From Acuticoccus mangrovi (GTDB lineage Bacteria > Pseudomonadota > Alphaproteobacteria > Rhizobiales > Amorphaceae): a stretch of DNA of 64,000 bases. Within the stretch, counting starts at the first letter, position 1, and the number at the start of each line of letters is the position of its first letter. Under the pieces are notes generated by a model. The model had not been told where the DNA came from. It searched no databases and worked only from the letters and a program-made list of their open reading frames with translations. Positions 1 through 9,009 of this stretch are shown here, one piece after another. The translations under genes and the position numbers were made by a program. The DNA lies in contig NZ_JAEKJA010000011.1 in NCBI RefSeq assembly GCF_016411865.1, positions 180,240-244,239 on the forward strand, given 5' to 3'.

Positions 1-333
1 GCCGGAGGCCGCACGCTCGCGGGCGCTCGCCTTGCCGCCCATCGAGGTGCCGCGCGCGGTGCGGCCGGACGCGGTGCCGCCCTTGGCGCGCGTCTTCGGC
101 TCCTTCGCCGACGCCTCCTTCTTGGCGGCTGCGTCCTTCTTGCTGACGGCGTCCTTCTTGGCGCGCGGCTTCGCGGCGCCCTTCGCCTTCGTGGCGACGG
201 GCTTCGGCGCGCCGGCCTCAGCTCCCTCGGCCTCCCCCGCCTCGACCTCGGCCGCCCAGCGCGCGATGGAGCCGTCCTTGAAGGGCGCCTCGCCTGCCTC
301 GCCGAGCCCGTCCGGATCGTCGTCGTGTGCCAT
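1..333 (-). CDS. Lys/Ala-rich hypothetical protein, partial (C-terminus outside window)
   Basis: The first 111 residues of a minus-strand protein that runs off the left edge. After an acidic start (MAHDDDPDGLGEAGEAPFKD) and a short helix-like stretch (SIARWAAEVEA), the sequence becomes a low-complexity tail of repeated KPxA, KKDA and AKGG units, as in DNA- or RNA-binding basic tails. I do not recognise the family. The ATG at 333 is the only start that keeps the acidic N-terminus. The reading frame is open to base 1 and codon use matches its neighbours, so it is likely real, but the function is unknown. Confidence 0.55.
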   Translation of the reverse strand, partial: MAHDDDPDGLGEAGEAPFKDGSIARWAAEVEAGEAEGAEAGAPKPVATKAKGAAKPRAKKDAVSKKDAAAKKEASAKEPKTRAKGGTASGRTARGTSMGGKASARERAASG

Positions 334-381
334 ACCCCGAATATGGCGCACGGCAATGGCGATTGAAAGGCGAGGTCCTGC

Positions 382-1110
382 CTAGAATTGCTGCGCCGCG
401 AACATCACCAGCGTGAACAGGATCGGCTGGTGGACGAGGTAGATCAGCAGGCTGTTGCGCCCCATCAGGGCGAGCCATCCGGTGCCCGCCGGCGCCGGGC
501 CTCCGGCGAGGTCCATGGTGCGCGCCGTCGCGATGCCGGCGAGGGTGAGCGCGAACCAGGGGAAGATCGGCTCGTAGTCGAAGGTGATGGGGGCCACCGG
601 AGCGAGGCCGAAGGGCACCAGCCAGGCCGCCTCGAAGATCGCCGAGCGGAACACGAAGGGCAGCACGAACACCACGACCGCGGCGAGGCCGGTGAGCCAG
701 GCGGGGGCGAAGAGAAAGGGCAGCGCCAACACGCTGAAGGTGGCGATGGCGTGGAGGATGCCGAAGGTGATCGGCACCGGCATCGCGAAATAGGTGCCGA
801 CGGTGACGACCGCCGCCGCCGCGACGATGATCGCGAAGCGCCGCCAGAACGACCCCCAGCGGATGCGGGCCGGGTGGGCCGCCACGAGGCTGACGCCGAC
901 GAGGAACAGGAAGGTGCCCGCGATCGCGGCGGCGAAGCCGCGCCAGGCCGGCGCCGACGTGACCGGCCAGTCGACGATGCCGAAGAACATCAGGTCGAAC
1001 GAGCCGTGGTAGACGATCATCGCGACGAGTGCGACGCCGCGGGCGACGTCGAGCCAGCCGAGACGCTGGCGGCGGGCCGCGTTCCGGCGGGAGGCGGGGG
1101 GCGGGCTCAG
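382..1110 (-). CDS. DUF1624 (heparan-alpha-glucosaminide N-acetyltransferase-like) membrane protein
   Basis: A polytopic inner-membrane protein of about 242 residues. The N-terminal RLGWLDVARGVALVAMIVYH matches the opening of the DUF1624 family (R-x-DxxRGxAhhxMhhYH), whose conserved His lies in the first membrane helix. About seven hydrophobic segments follow, ending with NSLLIYLVHQPIL, another family signature. The family is related to acyltransferases that move acetyl groups across membranes; the substrate here is unknown. No ATG, GTG or TTG exists in frame between the upstream LysR body and this conserved motif. The most likely start is CTG at 1110, which overlaps the LysR stop (CTGA) and has GGAGG ten bases upstream. 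It is last in the trxB-lysR minus-strand group. Confidence 0.75.
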   Translation of the reverse strand: MSPPPASRRNAARRQRLGWLDVARGVALVAMIVYHGSFDLMFFGIVDWPVTSAPAWRGFAAAIAGTFLFLVGVSLVAAHPARIRWGSFWRRFAIIVAAAAVVTVGTYFAMPVPITFGILHAIATFSVLALPFLFAPAWLTGLAAVVVFVLPFVFRSAIFEAAWLVPFGLAPVAPITFDYEPIFPWFALTLAGIATARTMDLAGGPAPAGTGWLALMGRNSLLIYLVHQPILFTLVMFAAQQF

Positions 1111-1997
1111 AAGCGCCAGGCCTCCGCCTTCGCCAGGATGAAGTCGCGGAAGGCCTGCACGCGGGCGGAGTTCCGCAGCTCCTCGGCATAGACGAAGTAG
1201 AGTTCGTAGGATGGGGCTTCCGCGCCGAGATCGAGGCGCACCAGCGTCTCGTCGTCCTCGACCACGAAGTCGGGCAGGACGCCGATGCCGCAGCCGGTGG
1301 CGACGGCGTAGCGCAACGCGATGATGTTGGAGATCCGCGCCGCCGCGTGACGCGGATCGTCGGGCGCGCGGCCCGCCGTCTCCAGCCAGTTGAGGTCGCG
1401 CAAATAGGCCGGCGGGTTGGGGCCGAACGCCACGATGCGGTGCTGCGACAGGTCCTCCAGCGACTTCGGCGCACCGTATTTGTCCACGTAGCTGCGCGCG
1501 GCATAGACGTGGAAGTGGACCGTGAACAGGCGGCGCTGCACGAGGTCGGGCTGGACCGGCTGGCGCCAGCGGATCGCGATGTCGGCCTCGCGCATGCCGA
1601 TGTCGAGCTCGTGATCGTCGAAGATCAGCGAGAGCTGGACGTCGGGATAGAGCTCCACGAAGTCGGAAATGCGCGAGCAGAGCCAGGACGAGCCGAGGCC
1701 GATGGTGGTGGTGACCCGCAGGATGCCGCGCGGACGGTCGCGCGAGTCGAGGAGAGCCCCCTCGACCGTCTGCAACTCGCGCGCGATCTGGCTGGTGGTG
1801 CGGAACAGGCGCTCGCCCTGCTCGGTGAGCAGCAAGCCCCGGGCGTGGCGGTGGAAGAGGGCCACGCCGATCTGCATCTCCAGCGCATGAACCTGACGGC
1901 TCACCGCCGATTGGCTGATGCCGAGGTCTTCGCCGGCGTGAGTGAAGCTGCCCTTCTGCGCGGCGGCGTGAAAGACCCTCAGCTTGTCCCAGTCCAT
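1107..1997 (-). CDS. LysR-family transcriptional regulator (downstream of trxB)
   Basis: A 296-residue regulator with the standard LysR layout. Residues 1-60 form a winged helix-turn-helix (FTHAGEDLGISQSAVSRQVH), followed by a linker helix and a periplasmic-binding-like effector domain from about residue 90 (RGILRVTTTIGLGSSW). The length is typical. It lies 47 bp downstream of trxB on the same strand, an arrangement known in Hyphomicrobiales, and its stop overlaps the start of the DUF1624 gene. The effector is unknown. Control of the neighbouring redox or membrane genes is an inference from position only. Confidence 0.88.
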   Translation of the reverse strand: MDWDKLRVFHAAAQKGSFTHAGEDLGISQSAVSRQVHALEMQIGVALFHRHARGLLLTEQGERLFRTTSQIARELQTVEGALLDSRDRPRGILRVTTTIGLGSSWLCSRISDFVELYPDVQLSLIFDDHELDIGMREADIAIRWRQPVQPDLVQRRLFTVHFHVYAARSYVDKYGAPKSLEDLSQHRIVAFGPNPPAYLRDLNWLETAGRAPDDPRHAAARISNIIALRYAVATGCGIGVLPDFVVEDDETLVRLDLGAEAPSYELYFVYAEELRNSARVQAFRDFILAKAEAWRF

Positions 1998-2044
1998 GGA
2001 TGGCCTCCGTCAGTCCGCGGATGGGAGAATGTGAGCGCGAGACG

Positions 2045-3016
2045 TCATGCGGCGACCTTTTCCTTCGAGGGTACAGGATTCGCGGCGAGGAATCGCTCCA
2101 CCTCGAGCGCGGCCATGCAGCCCATGCCGGCGGCGGTGACGGCCTGGCGGAACGTCTCGTCGGCCACGTCGCCGGCGGCGTACACGCCGGGAATGTTGGT
2201 GGCGGTGGAGTCGGGCTCCGTCCACACATAGCCCGAGGGGCGCAGCTTGAGCTGGTCCTTGACGAGCTCGGTCGCCGGCGCGTGACCGATGGCGATGAAG
2301 ACCCCGTCGACCTTCACCCGGCGTTCCTCGCCCGTCACCGTGTCGCGCAGGACGGCGCCGGTGACGCCGGCCGGCGTGCCCTCGCCTTCGACCTCGGCGA
2401 GCTCGGCGTTCCAGATCACCTCCACCTTGTCGTGGGCGAACAGGCGGTCCTGCAGGATCTTCTCGGCACGCAACGAGTCGCGGCGGTGAACGAGGGTGAC
2501 CTTGGAGGCATGGTTCGTCAGGTAGAGGGCCTCTTCCACGGCGGTGTTGCCGCCGCCGATCACGAGCACCTCCTTGCCGCGATAGAAGAAGCCGTCGCAG
2601 GTGGCGCAGGCCGACACGCCGAAGCCCTTATATTGCTCCTCCGAGGGCAGCCCGAGCCACTTCGCCTGGGCGCCGGTCGCGAGGATCACGGCATCGGCGA
2701 CGTAGGTCGTGCCGCCATCGCCCTCGAGGCGGAAGGGGCGCGCGGAAAGATCGGCGCTCGTCAGGTGGTCGTAGACGATCTTGGTGCCGACGTGCTCGGC
2801 CTGGGCGCGCATCTGCTCCATCAGCCAGGGGCCCTGCACCACGTCGGCGAAGCCCGGGTAGTTCTCCACGTCCGTGGTGATCGTCATCTGGCCGCCCGGC
2901 TGGATGCCGGCGACGAGCACGGGCTCCAGCATCGCCCGCGCGGCGTAGATGCCGGCGGTGTATCCGGCCGGGCCGGAACCAATGATGAGGAGCTTCGTTC
3001 TGACGGTATCGCCCAT
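2045..3016 (-). CDS. trxB: thioredoxin-disulfide reductase
   Basis: This cytosolic FAD enzyme uses NADPH to reduce thioredoxin. At 323 residues it has the usual low-molecular-weight bacterial length. Features in order: FAD-binding IGSGPAGYTAGIYAARA (about residues 12-28), the redox-active CATC (ACATCDGFFYRG, about 136-147), the NADPH fold VIGGGNTAVEEALYL, and the C-terminal FAD motif AAGDVADETFRQAVTAAG. All catalytic elements are intact. The ATG at 3016 is supported by the match of MGDTVRTKLLIIG to the family N-terminus. It lies 66 bp downstream of the ELM1-like gene and heads the trxB-lysR-DUF1624 group. Confidence 0.96.
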   Translation of the reverse strand: MGDTVRTKLLIIGSGPAGYTAGIYAARAMLEPVLVAGIQPGGQMTITTDVENYPGFADVVQGPWLMEQMRAQAEHVGTKIVYDHLTSADLSARPFRLEGDGGTTYVADAVILATGAQAKWLGLPSEEQYKGFGVSACATCDGFFYRGKEVLVIGGGNTAVEEALYLTNHASKVTLVHRRDSLRAEKILQDRLFAHDKVEVIWNAELAEVEGEGTPAGVTGAVLRDTVTGEERRVKVDGVFIAIGHAPATELVKDQLKLRPSGYVWTEPDSTATNIPGVYAAGDVADETFRQAVTAAGMGCMAALEVERFLAANPVPSKEKVAA

Positions 3017-3082
3017 AGTCGTGATCCTTCTCCTCTGGAACTGTCGCAGGGCTCTCTCACCCCACAGATGCGCTGCAGCGCA

Positions 3083-4006
3083 TCATCGGACAAGACCCAT
3101 GCGTTTTTGAAGGGCCTCGGCGATCACTTGTGCCGCGTCGAGCGGTGGATAAGTCCAGTGGGAGAGACCGCCGTCGAACCAGCGCATGGTGCCGTGGGCG
3201 AGGAGACTGCCATAGAAGCGCTCGAACTTGGCCTTGCCACCGGGAAGGCGCCAGCCGTAGAGCGGCACGCCGGCGGCGGCCACGTCCGACATCATGGCCA
3301 CCGAGTCGGCGGTCGCGACGATCGCGTCCGAGCGCGCCAGGATGCCGGCGTAGAGGGTGGAGGCGTCGGCGTCGGGCGTGGCTCCGTCGACGAAGAGGTC
3401 CGCCGCGTCACCGAGCCGCGCGGCAAGGAGCGCGGTCAAATCGGCTCCGGTGCGGCGGCTGGTCGTGATAAGCAGGCTCGCGTCGTGCGCCTTGGCGAAG
3501 CCGGCGAGGCGGGCCGCCAGCTCGACGGCCTCCGTCGGGCCGAACCGATGGGCCTGGTTGGCGCCGCCGATCAGCACCCCGACCACCGGCTTGGCGAGGC
3601 CGGGCAGGCGCCGGTTGATCTCGGCGAGGCCGGCGGCGCGCTCCTCGGCGGTGACCGCGGACGGAGCGGTGGCGGTCTCGAGCCGGCCGCGGCGGGCGAA
3701 CGGCGCTGCATATCGGTCATGCGCCGGCGCCCAGACGAGATCGAAGCAGCTGGCGCGCCACGCAACCGGTTGAAGCAAAGCAACGAATGGGCGAGGTTTC
3801 CTACCACGTGCAATAGTTCTTGCCGGCGCGATGCTCTGGCGACCGGCGCCGATCACCAACGCAATGTCTTCGTCGATGGCCGGAACAGTGGACTGCGGGC
3901 CGACTTCCATGACATCGATGGTAAAGGGCAAACGGCGGGCGACGGCGAGGGCCTGTCGGAGATGCCCTTTCTTACCGTGCGACGCAAGAATCAAACACCG
4001 CTTCAT
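3083..4006 (-). CDS. ELM1/GtrOC1-like protein (mitochondrial fission ELM1 family)
   Basis: A soluble protein of about 307 residues resembling the alphaproteobacterial ELM1 family, named after a plant mitochondrial fission factor and predicted to have a glycosyltransferase-B fold. Recognisable pieces are an N-terminal nucleotide-fold strand (MKRCLILASHGKKGHLRQAL), LVIGAGRQSIAPAR, the central PVVGVLIGGANQAHRFG, LLITTSRRTG and the C-terminal SVAMMSDVAAAGVPLYGW. The biochemical role is not established. The ATG at 4006 fits the family N-terminus; a GTG at 4072 would add 22 unmatched residues. It is divergent from the Lrp gene at 4136. Confidence 0.75.
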   Translation of the reverse strand: MKRCLILASHGKKGHLRQALAVARRLPFTIDVMEVGPQSTVPAIDEDIALVIGAGRQSIAPARTIARGRKPRPFVALLQPVAWRASCFDLVWAPAHDRYAAPFARRGRLETATAPSAVTAEERAAGLAEINRRLPGLAKPVVGVLIGGANQAHRFGPTEAVELAARLAGFAKAHDASLLITTSRRTGADLTALLAARLGDAADLFVDGATPDADASTLYAGILARSDAIVATADSVAMMSDVAAAGVPLYGWRLPGGKAKFERFYGSLLAHGTMRWFDGGLSHWTYPPLDAAQVIAEALQKRMGLVR

Positions 4007-4135
4007 GAATTCTGTTCGCACTTCGGCCTCGGATCCAAGCATGGAATGCTTGACCTCGTCGCGAAAGGACACAAATCGTCTGAAGCGGTCAGCGACAAAG
4101 ATAGCTGCCTATTATGAAAGTGTACGTACCGCGCC

Positions 4136-4645
4136 ATGAAAGTTCGTCTGGATTCTGTGGACTGGAAGATCCTCGCCGCATTGCAGGCCAATGGGCGGAT
4201 CACCAATGTGGAGTTGGCGCGGCGCGCAGGCATCTCGGCCCCGCCGTGTCTGAGGCGCGTGCGCGCGTTGGAACAGGGCGGCATCATCAAAGGATACCGC
4301 ACGCTCATCGATGAGAAAGAGCTCGGATACGACCTGACTGCCTTCGCCTTCGTGGGGCTGAAGAACCAGACGGAGGCCGAACTCGTCCGCTTCGAAGAAC
4401 AGCTGCGCACGTGGTCCATCGTCCGCGAGGCGTGGATGGTCTCGGGCGAGGTGGATTTTATTCTCTTCTGCATCACCGACACGCTGCGCTCGTTTCAGAA
4501 CTTTATCATCGAGACGCTGACGGCGACCGAGAATGTGGAGAGCGTGCGGACGTCGCTGACGATCCGCCAGTCCAAGGCGGAACCGCGCATCCCGATGGAC
4601 CTGCCGGAGGCGGCAGGCGACGCACCGAGCTTCGTGCCGGCCTGA
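4136..4645 (+). CDS. Lrp/AsnC-family transcriptional regulator
   Basis: A 169-residue feast/famine regulator. The N-terminal winged helix-turn-helix covers about residues 5-60 (ITNVELARRAGISAPPCLRR). An alpha-beta sandwich RAM domain follows (LGYDLTAFAFVGLKNQT to VRTSLTIRQSK), including the ligand-pocket region VSGEVDFILFCITDT. Such proteins form octamers that bind amino acids. It is transcribed away from the ELM1-like/trxB group, so it may control the shared intergenic region (4007-4135), which is only inferred. Its stop is 3 bp from the stop of the converging EamA transporter gene. Confidence 0.92.
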   Translation: MKVRLDSVDWKILAALQANGRITNVELARRAGISAPPCLRRVRALEQGGIIKGYRTLIDEKELGYDLTAFAFVGLKNQTEAELVRFEEQLRTWSIVREAWMVSGEVDFILFCITDTLRSFQNFIIETLTATENVESVRTSLTIRQSKAEPRIPMDLPEAAGDAPSFVPA

Positions 4646-4648
4646 GCC

Positions 4649-5566
4649 TCAGCGCCCGCGGGCGAGGCGGCTGATCCGGCCCACGAGATCGAAGCCCGGC
4701 AGGATCATCAGCATCGCGAGCGCCACGAGCACCAGCGCCGTCACCTCGGTCAGGCCGACCGGCTCGCCGAGCATCAGCGCCGAGAAGAACACGCCGAGCG
4801 GCGGCACCATCAGCGTGCCCATCGAGGCGATCGACGGCGGCAGCAGGCGCACCATCGCGAAATAGACCGCCTGGCAGAAGATCATCGGGATGAGCGCCGC
4901 GAAGGCGAGGCAGAGAAGACTGACCGCGCTCGCGCTCAGCAGCGTCTCCGGCCGCCCCGCGAGGGTGGCGGTGAGGATGATCCCCGGCGCCCCGATGCAC
5001 AGGAGCCAGCCGTTGATGACGAGCGGCGTCACCGACCAGCTCGAGCCCTTGGCGACGATGGTCGCCGTCGCCCAGCTCATCGCGGCACAGATCATCAGGA
5101 AGGCACCGAAGCTCTGCGTCGCCACCGCGTCGATCGAAGGAAGCACGAGGAGCGCCATCGCCAGCATGCCGAGGACGAGCCCGAGGATGCGCCGCGGCGT
5201 GACCCTTTCGCCGAGGAAGATCACCGAGCCGAGCGTCGCCCACACCGGCATGCTGAAGGCGAGCACGGTGGCCCGGCCCGCCTCGATCTCCGACAGGCCG
5301 AGGATCGAGCAGGCGTTCCACAGATAGCCCTGGAACAGGCCGAGCCACAGGAGCGGGATCCACTCGCCGCGGGGCACCCTGATGCGGTGACCGAGAAGGT
5401 AGGCGACGAGCAGCGAGCCGACGCCGCCGCCCAAGGCCGTGCCGCTGCGGAAGGCCCAGGGCTCGATGGTGGTCAGCCCGATCTTCATGATCGGCCAATT
5501 CACGGCCCAGAAAATCGACAAGAGGGCGACGGCCGTCACTTGCGCGGCCCGATTGTGCTGGATCAT
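4649..5566 (-). CDS. EamA/DMT-family transporter
   Basis: An inner-membrane protein of about 305 residues with around ten hydrophobic helices arranged as two EamA repeats: residues 10-145 (ALLSIFWAVNWPIMKIGLTT) and 160-295 (AAMSWATATIVAKGSSW). This is the usual drug/metabolite exporter size. The substrate cannot be read from sequence. The start is ATG 5566 (MIQHNRAAQ), only 8 bp from the start of the divergent dehydrogenase at 5575. A longer version from 5707 would add an Arg-rich non-membrane extension that lies antisense to that dehydrogenase, so it was rejected. Confidence 0.9.
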   Translation of the reverse strand: MIQHNRAAQVTAVALLSIFWAVNWPIMKIGLTTIEPWAFRSGTALGGGVGSLLVAYLLGHRIRVPRGEWIPLLWLGLFQGYLWNACSILGLSEIEAGRATVLAFSMPVWATLGSVIFLGERVTPRRILGLVLGMLAMALLVLPSIDAVATQSFGAFLMICAAMSWATATIVAKGSSWSVTPLVINGWLLCIGAPGIILTATLAGRPETLLSASAVSLLCLAFAALIPMIFCQAVYFAMVRLLPPSIASMGTLMVPPLGVFFSALMLGEPVGLTEVTALVLVALAMLMILPGFDLVGRISRLARGR

Positions 5567-5574
5567 ATCGACCG

Positions 5575-6609
5575 ATGCGTATCCTGATCGTCGAGCCCCA
5601 GTTCGCGGACCCTGACATGGAGCGGGCCATTCTAGGCCCCGAGGCGGAGATCGTGCTCTATAGCGCGATCCGGGACGGGCCCGTGCCGCGCGCCGAGCTG
5701 GCGGCATGCGACGGGCTCATTCACTACCGAAGCCGGAACGCGATCACGCGCGCCGACGTCGAGGCGATGGAGCGGTGCCGGATCGTCGCGCAGGCGGGCG
5801 TGGGCTTCAACCACATCGACCTCGTCGCCTGCGCCGAGCGCGGCATTCCCGTGTGCAACACCCCCGACTACGGCACCACGGAGGTCGCCGACCACACCGT
5901 GGCGCTGGCGCTTTCGCTGGTGCGCGGGGTCGCCGCCTACAACGATCGGCTGCGTCGCCGGGCGATCGGCTGGGACGCGATGGCCGTGCCCAACATCCGC
6001 CGCCTGCGCGGAGCGACCTTCGGGGTGGTGGGGCTCGGCCGCATCGGCCTCGCGGCCGCGCTGCGGATGAAGGGCTTCGAGTGCGAGATCGCCTTTCACG
6101 ACCCCTATCTCGCCCCCGGCGCGGAGCGTGCCTTGGGCTTCCGGCGGACCGAGACGCTCGCCGAGCTGATGGCGACGAGCGACATCCTCAGCGTCAACAC
6201 CCCACTCAACGCCGAGACGGCGGGACTGATCGGCCCGGCGAGCCTCGCGGCGGCAAAGCCCGGGCTGATCCTCGTCAACACCGCCCGCGGCGGCACGATC
6301 GACCTCGACGCGCTCGAGGCGGCGCTGCGGTCGGGCCAAGTCGCGGCGGCGGGGCTCGACGTGCTGCCGCGCGAGCCGCTCGACTACGCCCACCCCCTCC
6401 TCGCCGCCTGGGAGCGCGGCGAGACGTGGCTCGACGGCCGCCTGATCGTGACGCCCCATGCGGCCTTCTACAGCCCCGATTCCATCACCGACATGCGCCG
6501 CATCGTGACCGAGACGGCGGCCAACTATCTGACGCGCGGCGTGTTGCGCGCCTGCGTGAACGCGGCACTCCTCGCCGAGCCGCGCCCGGCGTCGCTGAGC
6601 GCGGCCTAG
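5575..6609 (+). CDS. C-terminal-binding-protein-like D-2-hydroxyacid dehydrogenase
   Basis: A 344-residue NAD-dependent oxidoreductase of the D-isomer-specific 2-hydroxyacid dehydrogenase family. The first strand is MRILIVEPQF, followed by the Rossmann motif GVVGLGRIGLAAALRMKGF (about residues 147-165), NTARGGTIDLDALEAALRSG, the catalytic Glu region and a catalytic-His region TPHAAFYSPDS. The FYSPDS variant and the LGPEAEIVLYSA opening resemble CtBP-type members. The substrate is unknown. The ATG at 5575 matches the family start but leaves just 8 bp to the divergent transporter start and no clear ribosome-binding site, so the message may be leaderless. Confidence 0.9.
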   Translation: MRILIVEPQFADPDMERAILGPEAEIVLYSAIRDGPVPRAELAACDGLIHYRSRNAITRADVEAMERCRIVAQAGVGFNHIDLVACAERGIPVCNTPDYGTTEVADHTVALALSLVRGVAAYNDRLRRRAIGWDAMAVPNIRRLRGATFGVVGLGRIGLAAALRMKGFECEIAFHDPYLAPGAERALGFRRTETLAELMATSDILSVNTPLNAETAGLIGPASLAAAKPGLILVNTARGGTIDLDALEAALRSGQVAAAGLDVLPREPLDYAHPLLAAWERGETWLDGRLIVTPHAAFYSPDSITDMRRIVTETAANYLTRGVLRACVNAALLAEPRPASLSAA

Positions 6610-6870
6610 GCCGTCCCGCGTCCCATCGACCGCCGGCTGCGCCATCTCGCCGGCGGCGTGCGTGCGTTTCCCGCTCGCGCGCTGCCGTGTGAGCGGGACG
6701 TGCTTCAGCGGCGAGGCTCCCCGCCCCCGCGATGCCTCGCGTCGGCCGGCGCACACGGCATCGTCGACATGATGGGGCAAGAACGGGCTCCGGGAGGCGG
6801 AAGAGCGGCAGGGCACCCTTTGTGAACCTCTCCGCCGCGGATGGAAAGTCTTCTTCGCCATACGAGCGGC

Positions 6871-7614
6871 TCAGCCGGGCCGGGCGTAGCGGATCGTTTC
6901 GAAGCGGCTGTCGCGGGCGTCGAACATCAGCAAGGTGCCCCGCAGCGGCGTGCCGAGGCCGAGGATGAGCTTCAGCACCTCGTTCGCCTGCAGCGTGCCG
7001 ATGATCCCCGTCACCACGCCGAGGATGCCGGTGCGGGCGCACTCGTCGACCAGTGCGTCCGGCGGCGGGTCGGGGAACAGCGAGCGGTAGGAGGGCCACA
7101 GCGTGCCGTCGGGCCGCCTCTCGTAGGGGGTCAGCGTGGTGACGTGCCCATCGAAGCCGTTGACCGCGGCGCTGACGAGGGGGATGCCGGCGCGCTCGCA
7201 GGCGTCGGCGACGGCATAGCGCGTGGCGGGATTGTCGGAGCCGTCCGCGACCACGTCGCAGCCGTCGAGGAGCGCTTCGGCCGTCGCCTCGGTAAAGCGC
7301 ATGTCGCGCGGTTCCAGCCGCACGTGCGGATTGAGGCGGGCGACGGCGTCGGCGGCGCTCGCCACCTTCTTGCGGCCGACGTCGGCGGTGGCGTGGAGCA
7401 CCTGGCGCTGCAGGTTCGAGAGGGCGACGATGTCGTCGTCCACGACGCGGAGCGTGCCCACCCCGGCGGCGGCGAGATATTGGATCACCGGCGAACCGAG
7501 CCCGCCCGCCCCCACCACCAGCACGCGGGCGGCGCCGAGCTTGCCCTGACCCGGCCCCCCCACCTCGGCGAGGACGATGTGGCGAGCGTAGCGCTCGAGC
7601 TCCTCGCGGTTCAT
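6871..7614 (-). CDS. ThiF/MoeB/HesA-family adenylyltransferase
   Basis: A 247-residue E1-like enzyme that would adenylate the C-terminal glycine of a small sulfur-carrier protein such as ThiS or MoaD. Visible motifs are the ATP-binding [20 protein letters not shown] (residues 31-50), [15 protein letters not shown], the Asp motif [13 protein letters not shown], the Cys-containing ECARTGILG (about 191-199) and GVIGTLQA-like [13 protein letters not shown]. The paired CxxC zinc motifs of E. coli MoeB are missing, and there is no rhodanese domain. Its ATG overlaps the dut stop by 4 bp, so the two are translationally coupled. Thiamine and molybdopterin roles cannot be separated here. Confidence 0.88.
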   Translation of the reverse strand: MNREELERYARHIVLAEVGGPGQGKLGAARVLVVGAGGLGSPVIQYLAAAGVGTLRVVDDDIVALSNLQRQVLHATADVGRKKVASAADAVARLNPHVRLEPRDMRFTEATAEALLDGCDVVADGSDNPATRYAVADACERAGIPLVSAAVNGFDGHVTTLTPYERRPDGTLWPSYRSLFPDPPPDALVDECARTGILGVVTGIIGTLQANEVLKLILGLGTPLRGTLLMFDARDSRFETIRYARPG

Positions 7615-8054
7615 CGGCCGGTGGAGCCGAAGCCACCTGCGCCGCGGGTGGTCTCGTCCAGCGACGCCACGGCGACGGGCGCGACGCGCGTCACCGGCGC
7701 CACCACCATCTGCGCGATGCGCTCGCCGCGGGCGACGGTGAACGGGATGTCGGACAGGTTGACGAGGACGACCTTCACCTCGCCCCGATAGTCGCAGTCG
7801 ATGGTGCCGGGGGCGTTGAGCACCGTCACCCCGTGCTTGGCGGCGAGGCCGGAGCGCGGGCGCACCTGCGCCTCGTAGCCCGCCGGCAGCGCCATCGTGA
7901 GGCCGGTCGGAATCATCGCCCGGCCGAGCGGCGGGATGGTGACCGGCGCGTCGTCGGGCAGCGCCGCGGCAAGGTCGAGCCCGGCGGCGCCGTCGCTGGC
8001 GTAGCGGGGCAGGCCGTCGGCGTGCGGCAGGAGCGTGAAGGGAACCTCGATCAT
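7611..8054 (-). CDS. dut: dUTP diphosphatase
   Basis: A trimeric enzyme that hydrolyses dUTP to dUMP and pyrophosphate, keeping uracil out of DNA and feeding dTMP synthesis. All five family motifs are present in 147 residues: [11 protein letters not shown] (motif 1), RPRSGLA (2), [14 protein letters not shown] (3, with catalytic Asp), GERIAQMVV (4) and the flexible [11 protein letters not shown] tail (5). The ATG at 8054 gives the family N-terminus ([16 protein letters not shown]). It lies upstream of, and overlaps by 4 bp, the ThiF-like gene. Confidence 0.97.
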   Translation of the reverse strand: MIEVPFTLLPHADGLPRYASDGAAGLDLAAALPDDAPVTIPPLGRAMIPTGLTMALPAGYEAQVRPRSGLAAKHGVTVLNAPGTIDCDYRGEVKVVLVNLSDIPFTVARGERIAQMVVAPVTRVAPVAVASLDETTRGAGGFGSTGR

Positions 8055-8106
8055 GGCCGTGGTGTAGCACGGGCCTTAGGCTTTGCCACGCCGCGGCGCG
8101 CGCCGG

Positions 8107-8934
8107 TCACACCGGCACGGCGTTGATCGTGGCGTAGCGCTCCACGCAGGTGGCGAGCACCTCGTCGGCCGGCTTCAGCCACCAGTTCTCGGCCGAGAAG
8201 ATCTCCACCTCCTGGTGGCCGGTGAAGCCCGCCGCCTCCACCATGGCGCGGATGCCGGCGAGGTCGATCACGCCGTCGCCCATCATGCCGCGGTCGAGCA
8301 GGAGGTCGGTGGTGGGCACGAGCCAATCGCAGATGTGGTGGGCGAGGATGCGCTCGCCGGCCCGGGCGATCTGCCGGGCGAGATCGGGATCCCACCACAC
8401 GTGATAGACATCGACCGCGACGCCGACGCCCTCGCCCACCGCGTCGCAGATGTCGAGGGCATGGGCGAGGGTGTTCACGCAGGCGCGGTCGGCGGCGTAC
8501 ATCGGGTGCAGCGGCTCGATGGCGAGCGGCATCCGCGCCGCGCGGGCGTGCTCGGCGAGGGCGGCGATGCCCTCCTCCACCATCGCTCGCGCGCCGGCGA
8601 TGTCCTTGGAGCCCGCCGGCAGCCCGCCCACCACCAGAACGAGACAGTCGGCGCCGAGGGCGGCGGCCTCGTCGACGGCGCGGCGGTTGTCGTCGAGCGC
8701 GGCGGCGCGGCCGGCGGCGTCGGCGGCCGGGAACATGCCGCCGCGGCAGAGGCCCGTCACCGTGAGGGCGTTGTCCTTCACGAGGCGCACGGCCTCCGGG
8801 AGACCGATCGCCGCCACCTGATCGCGCCACGGGGCGATGGCGGTGATGCCGTGCCTCAAGCACGCGTCGACCGCCTGACGCATGTCGCACTGCTTGCGGA
8901 TGGTGGCGAGGTTGATCGACAGACCGTCGGCCAT
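8107..8934 (-). CDS. sugar phosphate isomerase/epimerase-like TIM barrel protein
   Basis: A 275-residue protein of the xylose-isomerase-like TIM barrel family (AP_endonuc_2). Typical metal-site elements are visible: IEPLHPMYAADRACVNTL (Glu and His near residue 140), VDVYHVWWDPDLA (Asp and His), HHICDW, and a final Glu in HQEVEIFSAENWW. Members include inosose and hydroxypyruvate isomerases. It is the third gene of an operon with a DUF993 protein and a Gfo/Idh/MocA oxidoreductase, which suggests a step in catabolism of a sugar or cyclitol-like compound. The exact substrate is unknown. The gap to the upstream gene is 75 bp. Confidence 0.87.
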   Translation of the reverse strand: MADGLSINLATIRKQCDMRQAVDACLRHGITAIAPWRDQVAAIGLPEAVRLVKDNALTVTGLCRGGMFPAADAAGRAAALDDNRRAVDEAAALGADCLVLVVGGLPAGSKDIAGARAMVEEGIAALAEHARAARMPLAIEPLHPMYAADRACVNTLAHALDICDAVGEGVGVAVDVYHVWWDPDLARQIARAGERILAHHICDWLVPTTDLLLDRGMMGDGVIDLAGIRAMVEAAGFTGHQEVEIFSAENWWLKPADEVLATCVERYATINAVPV

Positions 8935-9009
8935 CGCGCGGCTCCTTGTGATCGGCGTCGTTGTCGACGTCGGGGTTGTCAGCGTCGGTCGGAGGCGGAC
9001 CGGCCGGGC

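Noticed and set aside
1029..2231. Large plus-strand frames opposite lysR, trxB and other genes across the window
   Set aside because: They are Arg/Ala/Gly/Pro- or Glu/His-rich translations antisense to well-supported genes, as expected in 70% GC DNA.
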